From Bacteroidales bacterium (GTDB lineage Bacteria; Bacteroidota; Bacteroidia; Bacteroidales; UBA932), in contig JAEEXQ010000011.1 of assembly GCA_016287875.1 (NCBI GenBank), positions 1 through 46,970 of the forward strand: DNA of 46,970 nt, written 5' to 3'. The position numbers were made by a program, and so were the translations under genes. The notes under the pieces were generated by a model. It saw only the letters and a program-made list of their open reading frames with translations. It made no database searches and was not told where the DNA came from. Below are positions 13,588 to 24,087 of this stretch, in pieces. Within the stretch, counting starts at the first letter, position 1. Each line of letters starts with the position of its first letter.

Positions 13588-16346
13588 ATCTCCACGCTTT
13601 CGGAAGATCCGGCCAGACGCGCTATGAAGCGGCGTTCCTCGAGCATTCCCGGGAATGAGCCGCTGCGCTCGCCTATGGTAAGCGTTCCAGAAGCATCGTC
13701 CCAGATTATGGGAATCATCGAGCAGGCCCCCTTCTCGTAGGCATAGCTCACGCCGTCATCCTCATACAAAGTGAAGAAGGCATCCGCACCGGGATAGATG
13801 CGGAGTTCTATGGGATCCGCGGGCTTTTCGTCGCTCCACTGCATTTCGGGGCCGAGGGGAAGGATGGATCCGCCGCGCACGAAGAGGGGTATCCTCTCGT
13901 AGGGAGCATCCGCCTCGATAGGCTCGCCACCCTCGAGTTTTTCCTCCGTATAGAAATCATACCAGACGCCTTCTGGCAGATAGACGTCGCGGCTGCGGGC
14001 CTTGTATTCGCAGACGGGGCAAGGCATCAGCGCCGGCCCGAACATCCACTGGTCGGCCACGACGCGGGCGGTAGGGTCGTCCGGGAAATCCATGGGCAGG
14101 CCCCGCATAATCGTATAGTCGTCGAAATGGACCATCCCTGCCAAGGAGTAGATATATGGCATCAGACGGTAGCGCAGCTGCATATAGTAGAGTATGCTAC
14201 GGTAGGCCCTGGAGCCGGGCTCCGCTATGTTCCAGAGCTCGCGGCGGGGCCACTGGCCGTGGGTGCGGAAGAGGGGCACGAAGGCGCCGAACTGGTGCCA
14301 GCGCGTCTGGAGTTCCTGCCACTCGTCGCGCGAGGAGGCATCCTGGAACTTGCCCATAACGCTGAATCCGCCTATATCCATCCCCCAGAAGGGCACGCCG
14401 GCCATCGAATATCCCAGGCCTGCGGTTATCTGCATCTGCATATCCGTCCAGGAAGTACCTATATCCCCGCTCCAGCTGGCGGTGGAGTAGCGCTGCAGGC
14501 CGGCGAATCCGTTGCGCGTGAGAAGGAACACCCGCTTGTCTGGATCCACCCCGCGCTGGCCTTCATAGATGGCCTTGGCATTCACCAGGGCGTAGGCATT
14601 GTAGTATTCCGTGGCAGGGCCCAGGGCCGTAGGAGTCAGCAGCCACTGCATATATTCCTTGGGCAGGCAGTCGCGCAGGTTGGGCTCGCTGGCATCCATC
14701 CACCAGGCATCTATCTTACGGCCGTAGCGGCTGTAGAGATGCTCGTCCATCTGCTTCCAGAAGAGCTTGCGGCCGCCCTCGGCATAGGCGTCGTAGAAGG
14801 TCTGCCGGTGGCCCAGCCAGTCCACCACCGAATCTCGGACTGCGTTCTCGTAGGTGTATCCTGCATCGCGCAGGGCCTTGTAATTGTCGGTAGAGGTGTA
14901 GAACTTGGGCCAGACGCTTATCATAAAACGGCCGTGGAGGGCGTGCACATCGTCCAGCATCTTCTCCGGGTCCGGATAGCGGCTCAGGTCGAAGTCGTGG
15001 GAGCCCCACTGGTCATCCTCCCAATATTGCCAGTCCTGCACTATGTTGTCCACCGGAATCCCCCTCCTGCGGAACTCCGCGAGGGTGCCGACCAGATCCT
15101 CCTGGGTAGAATAGCGCTCGCGGCTCTGCCAGAATCCCAGGGCCCACTTGGGCATCACCCGGGCCTTGCCGGTGAGGGTGCGGTAGCCGCGGATAATCTC
15201 GTCGTAGCTGTCTCCGGCCACGAAATAGAAGTCGGCCCCGGGCTCGAATTCCGACCAGAAACTCAGCCTGGACTGCTCCTCCGGGCTCTGCAGGGGTGCT
15301 ACCCGCAAGCCTATGTAGGATACGTCCCCGTCGGGTTCCCATTCTATGCGGACGGGCGTGCGGACCCCGGCTTCCAGATGTACGGAGAATCTGCAGCTGT
15401 TGGGATTCCAGGCCGGACGCCAGCGCCGGCTCATGACCTCCTTGCCGCCGAACAACGTACGCTGGAATCCGGCGTAGTACTGGCTGAAGCGGTAATCCCC
15501 GGTCCGGGGTGCCTCCACCCATCCTTCATAGGTCACCTTGGCCCCGTTCAGAGGGAAGTCCGGCAGGTTCCTTATGGCCCACTCGTTCTCGAAGAAGAGA
15601 CTGTCTTCGCGGCGTACCAGGCGGCTGCCGTCTTTAGCCACATAAGTACCGGTCAGGCCCCCGGGATTGCCGCTCCTGTCATAGAGCTTCAGCTCCCGGC
15701 CGAGCTGCACATAACCCTTCGGGTTGCCCCAGCGGCTGTAGGAATAAGCATCGAAAAGCAGACCGTATCCGTTGGTGGAGACTACGAAGGGGATGCTTAT
15801 CTTGGTATTGTACTGGTAGAGCTCCTCGTCGGTGCCGCGGCGGTCGAATTCCCCGGTCTGATGCTGCCCCAAACCATAAAAGGACTCTCCTTCCGGGCTG
15901 TCGAAGACCGTGCGGACCTCGTAGCCCTGCTTGCCTTCCACCACTTTGGGCGACAGGTCGATGCTGCCGTTTTCCAACAGGGCATTGCCTTCCTTGTCGT
16001 AGAAGGAGATGAGGCCTTCAGGGCTGACGCAGGCGCTGATTTCCGCGGTGGAGACGGTCATGGTGCCGCCCTCCGACGACACTTTGAAGCGGGTGCGCCC
16101 CTTCTGCGGCAGCACCACCAGGGATGCCCGATCAGGTCGGGCATGACGAAGAGCGTCATTGCCGGCTTGACCGGCAATCCTTATGATGCGGTCGCCGAGG
16201 ACCTGCAGGCAGATCCTCTGCGGAGCACCCTCCGCAGCATCGGCCACCCTGATGGTCACCGTATTACCTTTCCTGGAATATTCATTATTGCAAGCCGCAA
16301 GCAGAAGAAGCAGCAGGACGGCGGCGGAACGTATAGTGTTTTTCAT
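13545..16346 (-). CDS. GH31 alpha-glycosidase with PA14-like insert, probable alpha-xylosidase
   Basis: The ATG at 16346 gives 933 residues and a lipoprotein signal (LLLLLLAACN, Cys19), so an envelope location is expected. An N-terminal beta-sandwich is interrupted by a PA14-like segment (about 235-350, YEGWVEAPRTGDYRF to VSYIGLRVAPL). This arrangement is known from Bacteroides GH31 alpha-xylosidases acting on xyloglucan oligosaccharides. The catalytic barrel shows WWMDASEPNL (nucleophile Asp551) and STASWSGDIGTSW (acid/base Asp628). Residues 57-75 derive from a palindromic repeat. It is divergent from the GH2 gene. Alpha-xylosidase is the best guess; alpha-glucosidase is possible. Confidence 0.88.
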   Translation of the reverse strand: MKNTIRSAAVLLLLLLAACNNEYSRKGNTVTIRVADAAEGAPQRICLQVLGDRIIRIAGQAGNDALRHARPDRASLVVLPQKGRTRFKVSSEGGTMTVSTAEISACVSPEGLISFYDKEGNALLENGSIDLSPKVVEGKQGYEVRTVFDSPEGESFYGLGQHQTGEFDRRGTDEELYQYNTKISIPFVVSTNGYGLLFDAYSYSRWGNPKGYVQLGRELKLYDRSGNPGGLTGTYVAKDGSRLVRREDSLFFENEWAIRNLPDFPLNGAKVTYEGWVEAPRTGDYRFSQYYAGFQRTLFGGKEVMSRRWRPAWNPNSCRFSVHLEAGVRTPVRIEWEPDGDVSYIGLRVAPLQSPEEQSRLSFWSEFEPGADFYFVAGDSYDEIIRGYRTLTGKARVMPKWALGFWQSRERYSTQEDLVGTLAEFRRRGIPVDNIVQDWQYWEDDQWGSHDFDLSRYPDPEKMLDDVHALHGRFMISVWPKFYTSTDNYKALRDAGYTYENAVRDSVVDWLGHRQTFYDAYAEGGRKLFWKQMDEHLYSRYGRKIDAWWMDASEPNLRDCLPKEYMQWLLTPTALGPATEYYNAYALVNAKAIYEGQRGVDPDKRVFLLTRNGFAGLQRYSTASWSGDIGTSWTDMQMQITAGLGYSMAGVPFWGMDIGGFSVMGKFQDASSRDEWQELQTRWHQFGAFVPLFRTHGQWPRRELWNIAEPGSRAYRSILYYMQLRYRLMPYIYSLAGMVHFDDYTIMRGLPMDFPDDPTARVVADQWMFGPALMPCPVCEYKARSRDVYLPEGVWYDFYTEEKLEGGEPIEADAPYERIPLFVRGGSILPLGPEMQWSDEKPADPIELRIYPGADAFFTLYEDDGVSYAYEKGACSMIPIIWDDASGTLTIGERSGSFPGMLEERRFIARLAGSSESVEIQYNGTSTSFSTGS
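16124..16178. repeat. Composite palindromic element in the GH31 gene
   Basis: Two 8-bp stems with 5-base loops stand side by side: ATGCCCGA/TCGGGCAT (16124-16131 and 16137-16144) and ATTGCCGG/CCGGCAAT (16158-16165 and 16171-16178). A third stem, ATGACG/CGTCAT, joins them (16143-16148 and 16154-16159). The first stem matches the one at 12910 with a paired change. The whole is in frame and codes for residues 57-75 of the GH31 protein, in a weakly conserved N-terminal part. Confidence 0.8.
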
Positions 16347-16369
16347 ATGATTATGGGTCTGGACTCCCA

Positions 16370-16396
16370 CAAATTTAACATTTTTTTCGTATCTTG
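16370..16396. promoter_or_regulatory. Divergent promoters for GH31 and GH2
   Basis: TAAATTTG reads on the minus strand at 16377-16370, 23 bases before the GH31 ATG. TATCTTG, a one-base-short -7 box, reads on the plus strand at 16390-16396, 5 bases before the GH2 ATG. No good -33 elements are seen. Confidence 0.4.
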
Positions 16397-16401
16397 CAGA
16401 T

Positions 16402-18600
16402 ATGAAAATACTGATACTTCTAACCGCAATACTGATTAATAACAACTGGTCTTTTTCCCTAGGCGACGCCGCCTCGATGGAGCGCGATTTTACCCACGGG
16501 ACCGAGTATTTCACATACTACAGCAAGGTGCTCAGCGCCAACCACAGCCACGCCCCCATAATGCCGGAATTCGACGATTCCGCCTGGCAGAAGGTGAGCC
16601 TCCCGCACGACTGGGCGGTGGACCTTCCCTACAGCGCCGAGGCCAGCCATTCCCACGGCTACAAGTGCATAGGCTGGAAGTATCCTGGCAATTCCGTAGG
16701 CTGGTACCGCAAGCACCTCGACATTCCTGCGGAAGATGAAGGGAAACAGATTTGGATAGAGTTCGAAGGCATATTCCGCAACAGCCAGGTATTCTGCAAC
16801 GGATGCTATCTGGGAAGCGAGCAGAGCGGATATACCCAGAGCAGCTACGACCTTTCTCCCTACCTCAACTACGGCGGGGACAATGTGATTACCGTGCGCT
16901 GCGATGCCTCCACGGAGGAAGGCTGGTACTACGAAGGCGCGGGCATCTACCGCAACGTATGGCTGCATAAGGCGGGGCCGGCGTCGATCGTGCCTTATTC
17001 CCTCAATGTCAACAACGGGAAGCCCCGGTTCGCGATAAAGATGGCGGGGCCGGGAGCGGACAAAAAGAAGCTTCGCAGCGAGGTGCGTATCCTCGATGCC
17101 GACGGCCTCCCGGTCGCAAAGCCGGAACACCGCTGGAGCCTGGAGGACCCTTATCTCTACACCTGCGAGATCTCCCTCTATTACGATGGCAAACTGTCCG
17201 AACGCACCAGCGTCAGGTTCGGAATCCGGGATATAGAATTCAATCCGGAAAAAGGGTTCCTCCTGAACGGGGAGCCGGTAAAGCTCAAGGGCTGCAATCT
17301 GCATCTGGACCACGCCGGAGTGGGGGTAGCCGTGCCGGACGAGCTCTGGCGCTACCGCATACTCCAGCTAAAGAAATACGGATTCAACGCCATACGCAGT
17401 TCGCACAATCCCGCATCTCCCGCGATGCTGGACATCTGCGACGAGCTTGGAATGCTGGTAATCGACGAGAACCGCCAGATGGGCGTCAACGAGCAGTACG
17501 ACCAGCTTCAGAAGATGATAGCCCGCGACCTCAACCATCCTTCCATTATTCTATGGAGCATAGGGAACGAGGAATGGGCGGTCGAGCACAGCCCCAAAGG
17601 TGAAAAACTGGCGAGGCTGATGTGCCAGGAAGCGCACCGCCTGGATCCCACCCGGCCCTGCACCTACGGAAATGCCGGAGGGCGCACCCTGGTGAAGGGA
17701 GTGGACGTGTTCGGATACAACTACATAGTGCAGAATCCCATCGACGAATACCACCGGAAATGGCCGCAGAAGCTTGCAGTCGGCACCGAGGAGACCTCCG
17801 GGGCAGGCACCCGCGGCAAGTACGAGACCGTCCCCGGAAAGGGCTGGATGGCTCCCCTCAACCGCCGCGACACGCTGGGTCGCATAAATGTCATAGAGCA
17901 CGGATGGAAGTACTACAAGGCTGAGCCTTGGAGGGCCGGATTGTTCTACTGGACGGGGCAGGACTACCGCGGGGAGCCCAATCCTATGGTATGGCCCGCC
18001 ACTGGCTCGCAGTTCGGCATCCTGGATTACTGCTGCTTCCCCAAAGACGAGGCCTTCTACCTGCAATCCGTCTGGACCGACGAGCCTATGGTGCACATCT
18101 GCGGCCCCTGCGAGGGCGAGGTATGGGTATATTCCAACTGCAGCTCCGTACGGCTCTACGCCGACGGCAGGTCGCTGGGGACCAAGGAGATGCCGGAAGA
18201 CGGCCACCTGGCCTGGAAAGTTCCCGCGTCTGCCCGGAGATTCAGCGCCCGGGGATTCATCCGCGGCAAGCGCGCGGCGGAAGATGCGTGGCCGGAAACC
18301 GTCAGCGGCACCAGCGTCATTGCTTCCAAGACGGCCCTGAAGCCTGACGGCCAGGATATTATCGTCCTGGACATCACTTCGCCCGAAGAGCTGCTGGATG
18401 TAACGGTGGAAAATGCCGAGTTCCTCGGATGGGGTAACGGCGATCCCGCCTTCAAGGAAATCGAGCGGCCCCTTGCCGCAAGCTTGCAGATAAAGCCCTT
18501 TGCGGGCAAAGCCCAGATTATTATCCGCAGCATGGAAGGCGCAAAAGGAAACGCCACGGTCAGAATCGGCCGCGGCGTCCACGATTTCAGCTATCTCTAA
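16402..18600 (+). CDS. GH2 glycosidase, probable beta-galactosidase
   Basis: The 732-residue protein has a short signal-like N-terminus, a sugar-binding jelly roll (about 45-190, SLPHDWAVDLPYS, GWYRKHLDIP, GAGIYRNVWL), a reduced Ig-like domain (about 195-275) and a TIM barrel with IRSSHNPASPAMLDICDELG, SIGNEEW (acid/base Glu390) and GTEETSG (nucleophile Glu463 or Glu464). C-terminal sandwich domains follow (VRLYADGRSLGTKEMP). The layout is that of GH2 beta-galactosidases with a DUF4982-like tail. It would remove galactosyl or related beta-linked caps from oligosaccharides in the periplasm. Beta-mannosidase is the main alternative. It converges on the GH36 gene with two bases between stops. 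Confidence 0.83.
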   Translation: MKILILLTAILINNNWSFSLGDAASMERDFTHGTEYFTYYSKVLSANHSHAPIMPEFDDSAWQKVSLPHDWAVDLPYSAEASHSHGYKCIGWKYPGNSVGWYRKHLDIPAEDEGKQIWIEFEGIFRNSQVFCNGCYLGSEQSGYTQSSYDLSPYLNYGGDNVITVRCDASTEEGWYYEGAGIYRNVWLHKAGPASIVPYSLNVNNGKPRFAIKMAGPGADKKKLRSEVRILDADGLPVAKPEHRWSLEDPYLYTCEISLYYDGKLSERTSVRFGIRDIEFNPEKGFLLNGEPVKLKGCNLHLDHAGVGVAVPDELWRYRILQLKKYGFNAIRSSHNPASPAMLDICDELGMLVIDENRQMGVNEQYDQLQKMIARDLNHPSIILWSIGNEEWAVEHSPKGEKLARLMCQEAHRLDPTRPCTYGNAGGRTLVKGVDVFGYNYIVQNPIDEYHRKWPQKLAVGTEETSGAGTRGKYETVPGKGWMAPLNRRDTLGRINVIEHGWKYYKAEPWRAGLFYWTGQDYRGEPNPMVWPATGSQFGILDYCCFPKDEAFYLQSVWTDEPMVHICGPCEGEVWVYSNCSSVRLYADGRSLGTKEMPEDGHLAWKVPASARRFSARGFIRGKRAAEDAWPETVSGTSVIASKTALKPDGQDIIVLDITSPEELLDVTVENAEFLGWGNGDPAFKEIERPLAASLQIKPFAGKAQIIIRSMEGAKGNATVRIGRGVHDFSYL

Positions 18601-18602
18601 GT

Positions 18603-20729
18603 TTACTGAGCCTCTATCAGCAGCACCCTGGAAGACCAGTCGCTGCGCATAGCCCTCTCGACCTTGTTGGTCGGGGGGATTTCCAGGCCCACGTCCATAA
18701 GGAAACGACCGGTGAAGCTCTTGCCCTCGTAAGGGAGTGCTTCAAGGTCCAGGCGGTCCAGCTCGCTCACCTTGTAGCTACGGGAAGGATCCAGGCCGGC
18801 GAGGCGCAGGCGCGGGAAGTGCTCGTCATAGAAGTTCGCTATCTTCCACCAGAAAGCCACGGCCTTGTCGTCGTTTTCCGAAACATACATCAGCGAAGCG
18901 AATCCCCTGTCGTCATAGGGAGAAACCAGGCGGTAGATATCGCCGAACTGCACTATGGGGCGTATGCGCTTGTAGTCCGCAATGGCCTTGCGGCATATGT
19001 CTTTCTCCTTGGCAGTCATATTCTTAGGCTGGATTTCCATCCCGAGACGCCCGCTCATAGCCACGTCTATCCTGTATTTCAGGGAGGTGGTGCGATAGAC
19101 CGTATGGTTGGGAGTAGCGCTTATGTGAGAAGCCATCGCGATAGCAGGGAAGAAGTAGGAGGTACCCCACTGCATATAGATGCGCTGCAGCGCGTCGGTA
19201 TTGTCCGAAACCCAGAACTCGTCGAACCAGGGCAGCACGCCCCAGTTGGCACGGCCGCCGCCCGATGCGCAGCACTGTATCACCAGGTCGGGATAAGCCT
19301 CGCGGACGCGCTCCACCATAGCATAGAAGCCCTGCCAGTAAGCGATATTGGAGAAGTCCATTGCTATGGGGCAGTTGGCGTCCCACTTGATGTAGGCTAT
19401 GTCGGGATTCTCTTTCATTATATTGTCCACCACTCCGAAGGCGAAGTCCTGGACCTCCCTCTTCGACATATCCAGCACCACCTGGGTGCCGCCGCGGCCC
19501 TGCACTATGTCACGGTTGGCAGATTTGATTATCCAGTCGGGATGCGACTCGTAGAGTTCGCTTATGGTATTGGTCATCTCGGGCTCTATCCAGATGCCGA
19601 ACTTGATCCCGCGCTCGGTGGCGGCCTTCACAAGTCCGGGGATTCCGTTGGGGAGCTTGGCCGTATCGGTGGTCCAGTCGCCGAGGGAAGAATGGTCGTT
19701 CTTGCGGGGATATTTGGCTCCGAACCAGCCGTCGTCCATCACGAACAGTTCTCCTCCCATCGAGGCGATGTCGTCCATCATCTGCTTCATCCCCTCTTCG
19801 TTGATGTTGAAATACACGCCCTCCCAGCTGTTCAGAAGTATGTCGCGCTCCTTGTCGCCGTGGCGCAGCATATATTTGCGGCCCCAGCGATGGAAATTGC
19901 GGCTTACTCCGCCGAGGCCTTCCGAACTGAAGGAAAGCGCCAGGTGGGGAGTGGCGAAAGACTTCCCCTTGGCGAGCACCACATTGTCGTGCTCCGGGAG
20001 TATTCCTGCAAAAAAATGATGGTAATCGCTGTCATTGGTCTGGAAGCGCAGCTCATAATTGCCTCCCCAGCAAAGGGCGGCGCCTATCACCCGGCCGGCA
20101 TCCTCCCTGGGCCTGCCGTCGAGCGATATCATCACCTCTCCGTGGGAAGTATGGGAGTTGCGGGTGCCGTCTATGTTGCGTATGACCTTCCAGCCGCGGG
20201 TCAGGGGCTCGGTATTCACCCGGCCCTCGTTGGCCCAGGTGCCGTAGAGCGTGGATATCCACACATCATCCACCCGTATGGGAAGATGCCCCGAGTCGAA
20301 GCGGGTCAGGGTGACGGGCTTCTTGCCTTCGTTGAAGGTCTCGGTCCAGGTTTCTATCATATCCTGGTCCGTAAAGGTCTTGAAGAAGATCTTGACGCGG
20401 AGGGGGTAATAAGCGTCCTTGCAGTCGATGCAAAGAATCTTTCCTCCCTCCCAGTCGCTCAGGCCGGATTTTTCGATACGCAGCTGCACCGTGCGGTTGC
20501 CGTCCGCCTGAATGGCGGCGAAGGCGGCCTCTTCGGTGGCGATCAGCCCGTAACAGGGATAGGTGCGCTGGGCTTTGGCGCCCTGCAACATAGCTGTCTC
20601 GGCATCATTCAGACGGGTGCCGTAATAAACTGTCCTGACTTCCTGCCCGGGTTCCGTTTCCAGAACCATGGTGGTGTTTGCCGTGTGCAGGACGGCGACG
20701 CTCGCCAGAAGAGCGATAAGAGTCATCAT
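18603..20729 (-). CDS. GH36 alpha-galactosidase
   Basis: The 708-residue protein has a signal-like start, an N-terminal beta-supersandwich (about 25-290), and a catalytic barrel with [10 protein letters not shown] (328-337), FGIWIEPEM (377-385), IAYIKWDAN with nucleophile Asp450, [10 protein letters not shown], and [10 protein letters not shown] with acid/base Asp509. These are the hallmarks of GH36 alpha-galactosidases, which release alpha-1,6-galactose from galactomannan, galactoglucomannan or raffinose-type sugars. It is the last gene of the long operon and overlaps the GH94 stop by four bases. It would strip galactose side groups so that the backbone can be fully degraded. Confidence 0.93.
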   Translation of the reverse strand: MMTLIALLASVAVLHTANTTMVLETEPGQEVRTVYYGTRLNDAETAMLQGAKAQRTYPCYGLIATEEAAFAAIQADGNRTVQLRIEKSGLSDWEGGKILCIDCKDAYYPLRVKIFFKTFTDQDMIETWTETFNEGKKPVTLTRFDSGHLPIRVDDVWISTLYGTWANEGRVNTEPLTRGWKVIRNIDGTRNSHTSHGEVMISLDGRPREDAGRVIGAALCWGGNYELRFQTNDSDYHHFFAGILPEHDNVVLAKGKSFATPHLALSFSSEGLGGVSRNFHRWGRKYMLRHGDKERDILLNSWEGVYFNINEEGMKQMMDDIASMGGELFVMDDGWFGAKYPRKNDHSSLGDWTTDTAKLPNGIPGLVKAATERGIKFGIWIEPEMTNTISELYESHPDWIIKSANRDIVQGRGGTQVVLDMSKREVQDFAFGVVDNIMKENPDIAYIKWDANCPIAMDFSNIAYWQGFYAMVERVREAYPDLVIQCCASGGGRANWGVLPWFDEFWVSDNTDALQRIYMQWGTSYFFPAIAMASHISATPNHTVYRTTSLKYRIDVAMSGRLGMEIQPKNMTAKEKDICRKAIADYKRIRPIVQFGDIYRLVSPYDDRGFASLMYVSENDDKAVAFWWKIANFYDEHFPRLRLAGLDPSRSYKVSELDRLDLEALPYEGKSFTGRFLMDVGLEIPPTNKVERAMRSDWSSRVLLIEAQ

Positions 20730-23119
20730 AATGTGATTTCCAAATAGTGTTTTCCAGGCTTGTAAGGTAAGAATTCTTTTGCAGATTTCCCAGTACAGTG
20801 GATGGTCAGCTCATATTCGGCATCGCGGAAGCGGCGGTGCACCTTGTAGCTGCCGTACTTCAGAGGGATGCAGGGTTCGATGAGCAGGCCGTCATACTGG
20901 GGTTTGATGCCGAGGATGAATTCGCTGACACATTTCCAGGTCCAGGCGGCGGTGCCGGTAAGCCAGCTGTTCTTGCCTTCGCCGGGGCGGGCGGCATCGC
21001 GGCCGGCCACCATCTGGCAGAACACATAGGGCTCCACCTTGCGGAGGTCCTGGTCCTTGGGGAAGGCGGGGCTTATCTTACGGTACAGCCTCCAGGCATC
21101 TTCGGACCGGCCGGCCATAGCTTCGGCAATTATCACCCAGGGATTGTTGTGGCAGAAGATTCCGGCGTTCTCCTTGTATCCGGGAGGATAGGAGCTGATC
21201 TCGCCGTAGTCGGGGATGAATTCCGAGTACGCGGGGGTGTTCAGCACCATTCCTTGCTCGCATTCCAGCAGTTTCACCGCCGAATCCAGGGCTTTGTCGC
21301 AGAGGCCTTCCTCCGCCCCGATGCGCGCCATGGCGCACCATCCCTGGCTTTCTATGAATATCTTTCCTTCTTCGTTTTCGGAAGAACCTATCTTGCGCCC
21401 GTAGAAATCGTAGGCGCGGAGGAACCATTCCCCGTCCCAGCCGTAATGCTTGACGGCCTCTTCCATAGCAGCCACGGCGCTGCGCACTTTCTGCACGTAT
21501 TCCTGGGGAGCAGCAACCGCGGGGTGCTCGAGAAGCTCCGCGAAATCGCGGCCCTCGGCCACGAAGAGCCCTGCTATCATAAGGGATTCCGCCTGGCCGC
21601 CGGACACGTTCTCGGTGGTCTGGAAGGATTCGTCGGGATCCAGCGAGAAGCAGTTCAGGTTCAGGCAGTCGTTCCAGTCCGCCCTGCCTATCAGCGGCAG
21701 GCCGTGGGGTCCGGGATTATCCGCCACGCGGGCGAAACTTATCTTAAGATGCTCCAGCAGGGAGACCTCACTGCCGGGCTTATTGTCGAAGGGCACGGGC
21801 TCGTCGAGTATGGAGAAATCCCCCGTTTCCTTGATGTATGCCACCGTGCCGAAGATGAGCCAGAGGGGGTCGTCCCCGAATCCTCCGCCAATGTCGTTAT
21901 TGCCCCGCTTGGTGAGGGGCTGGTACTGGTGGTAGCAGCCTCCGTCGGGGAACTGGGTGGCGGCTATGTCGAGTATGCGCGCCCGGGCGCGGTCCGGCAC
22001 CATATGCACTATTCCGGCCAGGTCCTGGTTGGAATCGCGGAAACCCATTCCGCGGCCGATCCCGCTCTCAAAGTAGCTGGCGCTGCGGCTCATAAAGTAG
22101 GTTATCATGCACTGGTACTGGTTCCAGATGTTCACGGTGCGGTCGAGTTCGGGCACGGCGGATTCGATGCGGAAGCGGCCGAGCAGGCCATCCCACCACT
22201 CGCCCAGGGCGGCGAAAGCCTCGTCGAAGGCGGCGCCGGTGGAGAACTTCTCCATCATCTCCCTGGCGGGGGCCTTGTTGATTATGCCGGGGGCGGAGAA
22301 TTTTGCCTCGGGCCTATTTTCGACATATCCCAGAACGAAGATCAGTTCTTCGCTCTCTCCGGGAGCGATGGAGAGGTCGAAGCGCTGGGCGGCGACGGGG
22401 CTCCAGCCGTGGGCGGTGGAGTTGCCGGAAGTGCCTGCAAGCACCTGCCGGGGGGCATCGAAACCATTGTACATACCCAGGAATGCCTCCCTGTCGGTAT
22501 CGTATCCGTCGAAGCGGCGGTTCACCCCGAGGAAAGCGTAGTGGTTGCGTCTCTCGCGGTATTCCGTCTTATGGTAGATGGCATCAGGCTCGATTTCGAC
22601 CTCGCCGGTGGAAAGGTTGCGCTGGAAGTTCTCCATATCGGTAGATGCATTCCAGAGGCACCATTCCACGAATGAGTAGAGCTTTATTTCCTTTGCAGTA
22701 TTGCCGGTATTCGTCAGCCGGACCCGCTGCAGCTCGCAGCGCTGGCCGAGGGGCACGAAAAACAGCAGCTCGGCGCGGAGGCCGTCCTTCTCGCCGGTGA
22801 TGCGGGTGTAGCCCATTCCGTGGCGGCACTCGTAGCTGTCGAGAGCAGTCTTGCAGGGCTTCCAGCCGGGATTCCAGACCGTGTTGCCGTCCTTTATGTA
22901 GAAATACCTTCCACCGGCGTCCATAGGCACTCCGTTATAGCGGTAGCGGAGTATCCTGCGGTACTTGGCATCCTTGCAGAAGCAGTAACCGCCGGCGGTG
23001 TTGGAGATAAGGGAGAAGAAATCTCCCGTACCCATATAGTTTATCCAGGGCCACGGGGTGTCGGGCCGGGTAATCACATATTCTTTCGACGCATCGTCGA
23101 AATGTCCGTATTCTTTCAT
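20726..23119 (-). CDS. GH94 cellobiose phosphorylase
   Basis: The ATG at 23119 overlaps the GH5_2 stop by four bases and gives 797 residues, the usual length. There is no signal peptide, so it is cytoplasmic. The start [20 protein letters not shown] is typical of cellobiose phosphorylases. [10 protein letters not shown] (357-366) forms part of the sugar site, and [10 protein letters not shown] (478-487) carries the catalytic Asp of characterised enzymes. It would split cellobiose with phosphate into glucose 1-phosphate and glucose. Its place in an operon with GPH transporter and GH130 suggests that glucan-derived dimers of a mixed backbone are handled here. Cellodextrin or another beta-glucoside phosphorylase is possible. 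Confidence 0.9.
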   Translation of the reverse strand: MKEYGHFDDASKEYVITRPDTPWPWINYMGTGDFFSLISNTAGGYCFCKDAKYRRILRYRYNGVPMDAGGRYFYIKDGNTVWNPGWKPCKTALDSYECRHGMGYTRITGEKDGLRAELLFFVPLGQRCELQRVRLTNTGNTAKEIKLYSFVEWCLWNASTDMENFQRNLSTGEVEIEPDAIYHKTEYRERRNHYAFLGVNRRFDGYDTDREAFLGMYNGFDAPRQVLAGTSGNSTAHGWSPVAAQRFDLSIAPGESEELIFVLGYVENRPEAKFSAPGIINKAPAREMMEKFSTGAAFDEAFAALGEWWDGLLGRFRIESAVPELDRTVNIWNQYQCMITYFMSRSASYFESGIGRGMGFRDSNQDLAGIVHMVPDRARARILDIAATQFPDGGCYHQYQPLTKRGNNDIGGGFGDDPLWLIFGTVAYIKETGDFSILDEPVPFDNKPGSEVSLLEHLKISFARVADNPGPHGLPLIGRADWNDCLNLNCFSLDPDESFQTTENVSGGQAESLMIAGLFVAEGRDFAELLEHPAVAAPQEYVQKVRSAVAAMEEAVKHYGWDGEWFLRAYDFYGRKIGSSENEEGKIFIESQGWCAMARIGAEEGLCDKALDSAVKLLECEQGMVLNTPAYSEFIPDYGEISSYPPGYKENAGIFCHNNPWVIIAEAMAGRSEDAWRLYRKISPAFPKDQDLRKVEPYVFCQMVAGRDAARPGEGKNSWLTGTAAWTWKCVSEFILGIKPQYDGLLIEPCIPLKYGSYKVHRRFRDAEYELTIHCTGKSAKEFLPYKPGKHYLEITL

Positions 23120-24084
23120 AGCCAGTTTTTCACGATAGTTCCCCAGGGCTTGATGACCTCGTCTTTCCAAGGCCCTTCGGAGCTTGCCTCGGGGGTGAAC
23201 ATAGAGCAGGTCTCAGCTTTGTCGGAGATGCTCCAGGTAATTATGCTGATGCCTTTGGAAGCGGCCCAGCCGCTCCAGGCCTGCCAGGAATCCATATCCA
23301 TAGGGCCGTCGCCGCTGGCCTCGCAGGCGGCGCATTCCGAAAGGAAGATGGGAATGCCGGCGGCGAGGGCCGCATCGCTGCGCTCACGAAGGTAATCCTT
23401 GTGGGTGGCGGCATAGAAATGGACCGTATACATCAGGTTGTCGTAACACGTCAAAGGGTCTTCTGCAGGGAGGTTTATGTCCTGGTCCCAGTGGGGGCAT
23501 CCCATAAGTATCAGGGGATGCACGGTGGAGATGCTGTCGATTACGGGTATCAGTTCCTCGGCGTAGGCCTTCAGTTCCGCCCAGCTGTCGTTCACGGGCT
23601 CGTTGTAGAGCTCGTAGATGACGTTGGGGCAGTCGGCGTAGCGGGTGGCTACCTTGGTGAAGAAGTCCTTGGCTTCGGCCGTGTGCAGCAGATGGGAATG
23701 CCAGTCCACTATTACGTAGGAGCCGCTTTCTATGGCCCCGTCCACCACGTTGTAGAGGCACTCCAGGGCGAATTCGGGCTCGCCCATATATCCTCCGTGG
23801 ATGCCGGGATTGTCGGCCTTGGCGTGGTCGTCGGCACCGATCGCCGCACGGAAAAGCTGCACTCCCCAGTCGTCGTGCAGGTGCTTCACGGCCTCTTTGT
23901 TATAGAAACGCGGCCATATATTGTGCCAGCCGAAACTCACTCCCCGCATTGCCACGGGTTTTCCCGCAGCCATAAGCTGCGTTCCTTCCACATAGAGGGC
24001 AGGCAGTTCGGGAGCTTTGCTGGATGCACATCCGGCAGCAAGTGTCATACAGGCGGCTATAAGGATTCCGGAAAGATTACGCAT
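23116..24084 (-). CDS. GH5_2-type endo-beta-1,4-glucanase lipoprotein
   Basis: The 322-residue protein has a lipobox ending at Cys19 (LAAGCA) and a single GH5 barrel. Key segments are [47 protein letters not shown] with acid/base Glu162, [11 protein letters not shown], and [15 protein letters not shown] with nucleophile Glu250. The last, close to the SEFGxCDASGNG type, points to subfamily 2, mostly endo-1,4-glucanases. Here the usual FG after the nucleophile is replaced by CA. It would cut beta-1,4-glucosyl linkages in cellulose or glucomannan. It follows the GPH transporter by 3 bases and overlaps GH94. Confidence 0.85.
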   Translation of the reverse strand: MRNLSGILIAACMTLAAGCASSKAPELPALYVEGTQLMAAGKPVAMRGVSFGWHNIWPRFYNKEAVKHLHDDWGVQLFRAAIGADDHAKADNPGIHGGYMGEPEFALECLYNVVDGAIESGSYVIVDWHSHLLHTAEAKDFFTKVATRYADCPNVIYELYNEPVNDSWAELKAYAEELIPVIDSISTVHPLILMGCPHWDQDINLPAEDPLTCYDNLMYTVHFYAATHKDYLRERSDAALAAGIPIFLSECAACEASGDGPMDMDSWQAWSGWAASKGISIITWSISDKAETCSMFTPEASSEGPWKDEVIKPWGTIVKNWL

Positions 24085-24087
24085 ATT

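Noticed and set aside
14127..16439. A 770-codon open frame antisense to the GH31 gene
   Set aside because: The GH31 frame has all catalytic motifs. The opposite frame has none and reflects codon bias.
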